Shown piece after piece: positions 13,847-17,042 of a DNA stretch of 17,042 nucleotides. Each line of letters begins with the position of its first letter. Position 1 is the first letter of the stretch. The DNA lies in the NCBI GenBank assembly GCA_900553525.1, contig USDZ01000016.1:1-17042 (forward strand). The letters are read 5' to 3'. A program made the translations under genes and the position numbers. The stretch comes from an uncultured Oscillospiraceae bacterium (GTDB taxonomy: Bacteria > Bacillota > Clostridia > Oscillospirales > Acutalibacteraceae). The notes below the pieces were generated by a model. The model was given only the letters and a program-made list of their open reading frames with translations. It did not search any database and was not told the DNA's origin.

Positions 13847-13981
13847 TTGATTGAGGAGATGATGAATGTCTTTCCGTTCATTCTGGAAGAGCTGGGTATG
13901 ATCGCGTTGATGGAAGTGGTTTTTCTGCTGTTGCGGGTGAAAGGCCGGGGCGCAAGTACAAAGAAGAGGAGTGAAACATGA
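13847..13981 (+). CDS. Tiny membrane protein overlapping the kinase 2 start
   Basis: A 44-codon frame opens at a TTG with AAAGGGAG nine bases upstream (an ATG at 13859 is the alternative, but its GAGGAG is too close). It encodes a single hydrophobic helix (VFPFILEELGMIALMEVVFLLLRV by parts) followed by a basic tail (KGRGASTKKRSET). Its TGA overlaps the kinase 2 ATG as ATGA, the same coupling used elsewhere in the operon. It has no recognised family. It could be a small kinase regulator or just a translational-coupling leader peptide. Confidence 0.45.
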   Translation: MIEEMMNVFPFILEELGMIALMEVVFLLLRVKGRGASTKKRSET

Positions 13982-16128
13982 ACTTGGAACATATCTGCTA
14001 TGGCTGCTTTCAGGAAAAGCCGGACGATTCCCCTGTCTGCCCCCACTGCGGGTTTAATGCGGAGGAGGAGCAGCCGTTTTTGGCGCTGCCCATGGGCGCA
14101 CTGCTGAACGGCCGCTACATGACCGGAAAGGTCCTGGGCGTGGGCGGGTTCGGCATCACCTATCTGGGCTATGACCTGACGCTGGAGATTAAGGTAGCCG
14201 TCAAGGAATATATGCCCTCCGGTCTTGCTACCCGGCATTCCGATAAGTACAGCGTGGCACTGACCGGACGGGGCCAGGAGGATTATCAAAACGGCATGGA
14301 GCGCTTTTTAGAGGAAGCGCGGATCCTTGCCAAACTGCAGAATACGCCGAACATCGTGTCGGTGCAGAATTATTTTAAGGAAAACAACACGGCCTATTTC
14401 GTGATGGAATATATCGACGGCATGAGCCTGAAGGCATACGTTGCATCCCAGGGCGGGAAGATTCCCTATGACCAGGCGCTGACCATCCTGATGCCGGTGA
14501 TGCAGGCGTTGACGCAGGTTCATGCCCTGAACCTGACCCACCGGGATATCAGCCCGGACAACATCTCCATTACCTCCAAGGGAGAGAGCAAGCTGCTGGA
14601 TTTCGGCGCGGCCCGGTTTTCTATCGGAGATGAAAAAAGCGTGTCGGTCATCCTGAAACATGGCTACGCGCCGGAGGAGCAGTATTCCAGTAAGGGGAAC
14701 CAGGGGCCGTGGACGGATGTATACGCCATGGGCGCCACCCTGTACCGCTGCGTGACCGGGGAGCTGCCGCCGGATTCCATCATGCGGGTCCATAACGATA
14801 CGCTGAAAAAGCCCTCGGAGCTGGGCGTTCCCCTGCCTCCGCAGGTGGAACAGGCGATCATGAAGGCGCTCGCGGTAAAAGCGGAGGACCGTTTCTCCAC
14901 CATGGAGGCCTTTATTGAAGGGATCACCGGGAAAACCCCGGCGTCTTTCCATCACCGTACCATGGCTGTGCCATCCGGTCAAACGGCTGCAGGTTCCGAT
15001 GGAAAGCCGGGGCTTTGGACCAGATTCCGGCGGAGCCATATCGGGGTACAGATCACGGCACTGGTGCTGTGCGTTGCTGTGCTGGGTCTGGGCGTCTGGG
15101 GAGCAGTAGCGGGGATCGGTGCGCTGACCGGCGGGAAAGCAGAGCCGGGTTCTTCTGACGGGCCATCTGGCACTCCTTTCGATATAACAGTGCAGGAACC
15201 CGAGGGCGTAGACGATGTCGCCTTGCAGGACTACGCTCAGGAGTATCTGAATATCACCATGGGGATCCCCCAGGGGTATGCAGAAACAGAGTCCGGCAGC
15301 GGAGCTTTTGCTTCATCGGATGGGAGCGCTACCCTGCAGGTGGGATTTTACGATAAGGCCGCCGGTTTTCCGGTGTATACCCTTTCTGATGTGGAGGAGA
15401 ACGCGGAGAAATATGTCCAGTATTATATCGGCCTGCTGGAGAGCACCAATATCACAAAGCATGAGATCCTCAGCCGGGGTTACCGGGAGGGCAGTTCTTT
15501 GGACACCTACTTGATCCAGTTTTCTGCTACCGAAAGCGGAGGCACAACCATGGAATTTTTGGCGGCGTTCATCGAATGCCAGAATGGGTTTGGCTGCTAC
15601 AATCTTATCGGCTCCTATCCTCAGGGGGATGAGAAGGCGCAGGCGGAAATCTTTGCAGCAATGGATTCCTTCCGAAGCAACGGTCCGGCGGGCACAATTT
15701 ACCAGCGATTTTATGATGAAAATCTCCCGTTTCAATTCCTCTATTGGGAGGACGAGAGCGAGATTCAGTTTACTGTGCTCGGAGAAAGCCGGCTAAGGAT
15801 GGAGAAAAGTACGGCTGCGGTTGGTGTGGAAGTGCAAAGTCAGCAGATAAGCGATACTTTCAATAAGGAAATCTGGATGGATGGTATTGCGGAAGTACTG
15901 GTCAAAGAATCTTTTCAACCGCGAAAAGAACGTTGGCAATACAAAAGCGGCGGAATTGACTGGATTGTTGATGAGTACACCTATACTGAAGATGACACCT
16001 ATATCAGCGTTTACGGCGGCGAGTACGGCGGCTTGGCGTTTGTGATTCTTATCAGTGCAGCAACAGAAGACGAGCTTTTCGACGGAATGCTGTTGGATGT
16101 GACCAATACGATTCGACCTGTGAAATAG
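13978..16128 (+). CDS. Transmembrane Ser/Thr protein kinase 2 with N-terminal zinc ribbon
   Basis: The 716-residue product is a close paralogue of kinase 1, and the kinase domains align almost without gaps. It has a zinc ribbon (Cys7-x2-Cys10, Cys21-x2-Cys24), G-loop G54-VGGFG59, Lys76, HRD 188-190 with Asn195, DFG 208-210 and APE near 231-233, again with HRDISPDN. A shorter linker (319-352) leads to a membrane helix at about 355-383 and an outer region of about 330 residues. The outer region is related to that of kinase 1 (shared 'FGCY', 'SYPxGD--A-AEI', 'SF-SNG') but has diverged far more than the kinase domain. The kinases thus probably phosphorylate similar targets in answer to different signals. 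The start overlaps a tiny upstream ORF. Confidence 0.9.
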   Translation: MNLEHICYGCFQEKPDDSPVCPHCGFNAEEEQPFLALPMGALLNGRYMTGKVLGVGGFGITYLGYDLTLEIKVAVKEYMPSGLATRHSDKYSVALTGRGQEDYQNGMERFLEEARILAKLQNTPNIVSVQNYFKENNTAYFVMEYIDGMSLKAYVASQGGKIPYDQALTILMPVMQALTQVHALNLTHRDISPDNISITSKGESKLLDFGAARFSIGDEKSVSVILKHGYAPEEQYSSKGNQGPWTDVYAMGATLYRCVTGELPPDSIMRVHNDTLKKPSELGVPLPPQVEQAIMKALAVKAEDRFSTMEAFIEGITGKTPASFHHRTMAVPSGQTAAGSDGKPGLWTRFRRSHIGVQITALVLCVAVLGLGVWGAVAGIGALTGGKAEPGSSDGPSGTPFDITVQEPEGVDDVALQDYAQEYLNITMGIPQGYAETESGSGAFASSDGSATLQVGFYDKAAGFPVYTLSDVEENAEKYVQYYIGLLESTNITKHEILSRGYREGSSLDTYLIQFSATESGGTTMEFLAAFIECQNGFGCYNLIGSYPQGDEKAQAEIFAAMDSFRSNGPAGTIYQRFYDENLPFQFLYWEDESEIQFTVLGESRLRMEKSTAAVGVEVQSQQISDTFNKEIWMDGIAEVLVKESFQPRKERWQYKSGGIDWIVDEYTYTEDDTYISVYGGEYGGLAFVILISAATEDELFDGMLLDVTNTIRPVK

Positions 16129-16163
16129 ATGACAGCCCCGTTTCCGGGGGAAAGGAGAAAAAA

Positions 16164-16475
16164 GTGCTGAGTCTAAAAAGAAATGTCAACTGTCCCCGCC
16201 GCATGGCTGTGTACGCCGTCTTTGACGTGCTGGACCGGATGGGCTGCCAATACGAGCAGGCGCTGGTCGGCGATATCAGGGCGGAGGCGAAGGTGCTGGG
16301 GCATACCAGTGAGTACGCCTTTGCCGTGACGGAACAGACCATCAACACATCGATCCTCCATGTTTCCATGCTCCGTCCGGCAAGCGGCCTGAGTGAGGAG
16401 GAAAAACAGCTGGCAGTACGTTATCTGGCAGACAGCGTACTGCAGCATATCGATGAGGTACAGGCTTTAGAATGA
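16164..16475 (+). CDS. Small protein of unknown function
   Basis: The 103-residue product starts at a GTG with AAAGGAG six bases upstream; no ATG of that frame fits better. It has no signal peptide or membrane helix. It seems to be a mixed alpha/beta domain: basic N-terminus (LKRNVNCPRRMAVYAVFDVL), a middle strand segment (YAFAVTEQTINTSILHVSML) and a C-terminal helix (EEEKQLAVRYLADSVLQHI). I do not recognise it. It follows kinase 2 by 35 bases and precedes the zinc-ribbon gene by 13, so it belongs to the same transcription unit. Confidence 0.7.
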   Translation: MLSLKRNVNCPRRMAVYAVFDVLDRMGCQYEQALVGDIRAEAKVLGHTSEYAFAVTEQTINTSILHVSMLRPASGLSEEEKQLAVRYLADSVLQHIDEVQALE

Positions 16476-16488
16476 GGAGGAAGACGAG

Positions 16489-17042
16489 ATGGCAAATGAA
16501 TCGAGAGTATTCCGGCTGCCTGCCGGCATGAGTACCCAGGTGGTGGCAAACGCGGTGGAGGCGTTCCTTTCATCCGCTAAGGGGATGGAGGTACAGAGTG
16601 CCGAAACCACAGAAGGCTATGTGGTGCAGGGCCGTCAGGAAAAAGACGGCTGGAAGACCATTGCCGGCATGAGGATGGCTACGACGATGCAGATGATCCG
16701 GATGGATGACAACTTAAACGTCACCGTGGGTCAGGGCGAATGGTCGGATAAGATCGGCGCCGCCGCGCTGGGATGGTTTATCGCATGGCCGCTGGCGGTG
16801 ACTGCCGGTGTGGGCGCCTACAAGCAGAAAAAGCTGCCGGAAGAGATTTTCCAGGTGATTGAGCAGTGCATCGTCTCCGGCGGCCGCTCGGTGGTGGTGC
16901 GAAACGCCGGAGCGGAACTGAACGCGGGTATGGTGGTTTGCCCCGCCTGCAAAACCCAGTGTGCGGCCGGCGCCAAATTCTGCAACAACTGCGGGGCGAA
17001 GCTGGAAAACAAATGCCCCCAGTGCGGGGCGGAGATACCGCC
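16489..17042 (+). CDS. Zinc-ribbon membrane-associated protein, cut by the window end
   Basis: The start ATG has GAGGAGGAAG upstream, and 184 codons are visible before the window ends. Residues 1-85 look like a small alpha/beta domain (STQVVANAVEAFLSS, WKTIAGMRMATTMQMI). A hydrophobic segment (about 89-109) may be one membrane helix. Residues 151-168 form a zinc ribbon (Cys151-x2-Cys154, Cys165-x2-Cys168, with an extra Cys158), and a second begins at Cys176-x2-Cys179. Double zinc ribbons of this kind are common in Firmicute signalling and membrane proteins. The C-terminus lies outside the window and may carry a further domain. It shares the ribbon theme with the two kinases and the FHA protein. 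Confidence 0.8.
   Translation, partial: MANESRVFRLPAGMSTQVVANAVEAFLSSAKGMEVQSAETTEGYVVQGRQEKDGWKTIAGMRMATTMQMIRMDDNLNVTVGQGEWSDKIGAAALGWFIAWPLAVTAGVGAYKQKKLPEEIFQVIEQCIVSGGRSVVVRNAGAELNAGMVVCPACKTQCAAGAKFCNNCGAKLENKCPQCGAEIP

Noticed and set aside
6693..16128. Type VI secretion regulatory locus (PpkA/PppA/Fha)
   Set aside because: No secretion structural gene is present and the signals are those of a Gram-positive host; only the enzyme classes are alike.
1..17042. CRISPR array, tRNA or rRNA genes
   Set aside because: No regularly spaced repeats and no tRNA cloverleaf or rRNA-like sequence was seen on reading both strands.

Overview
The window looks like a chromosome segment of a low-to-mid GC Firmicute, most likely a gut-type Clostridia (Lachnospiraceae/Oscillospiraceae range). 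This rests on strong AGGAGG ribosome sites, sigma-A type promoters, a CIRCE heat-shock operator, an integrative-element style sigma factor and a LuxR-type regulator carried on a multi-spanning membrane protein. The assignment is inference, because no taxonomic marker gene is present.

Left part (1-2760) is a rearranged boundary. An AAA ATPase gene leaves the window on the minus strand. Divergent to it is a consensus promoter with a near-perfect CIRCE operator, but no heat-shock gene follows. Instead there is the 3' remnant of an IS110-family transposase, which abuts the 3' part of a GAF/BTAD transcriptional activator. Two strong terminators, a structured intergenic segment and a small sigma-70 region-4 protein follow, closed by a bidirectional terminator.

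Middle part (2761-6692) is regulatory. A minus-strand pair encodes a membrane-anchored LuxR-type regulator and a small lipoprotein. A multi-spanning membrane protein (minus) and a second, paralogous lipoprotein (plus) are divergently transcribed. Three promoters, ahead of the membrane protein, the second lipoprotein and the large operon, share an identical 16-bp palindrome (TGGCGCAGGTGCGCCA), a second related site 32-33 bp downstream and a -10 box at a fixed distance. They therefore look like one regulon.

Right part (6693-17042) is a single-direction gene cluster for transmembrane Ser/Thr phospho-signalling. In order it encodes a zinc-ribbon/FHA protein, a membrane PP2C phosphatase, a membrane HtrA-like protease fused to a cytoplasmic FHA domain, a small unknown protein, a DUF3592-like membrane protein, a zinc-ribbon transmembrane Ser/Thr kinase, two more DUF3592-like proteins, a tiny membrane ORF, a second paralogous kinase, another small unknown protein and a membrane zinc-ribbon protein cut by the window end. 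The kinases have extracytoplasmic sensor-like regions that are related to each other. Writer (kinases), eraser (PP2C) and readers (FHA proteins) are all present, and the protease and lipoproteins would act at the cell surface. I infer an envelope-sensing phosphorylation system controlled by the shared operator, perhaps through the neighbouring LuxR-type protein. I do not recognise it as a named system.
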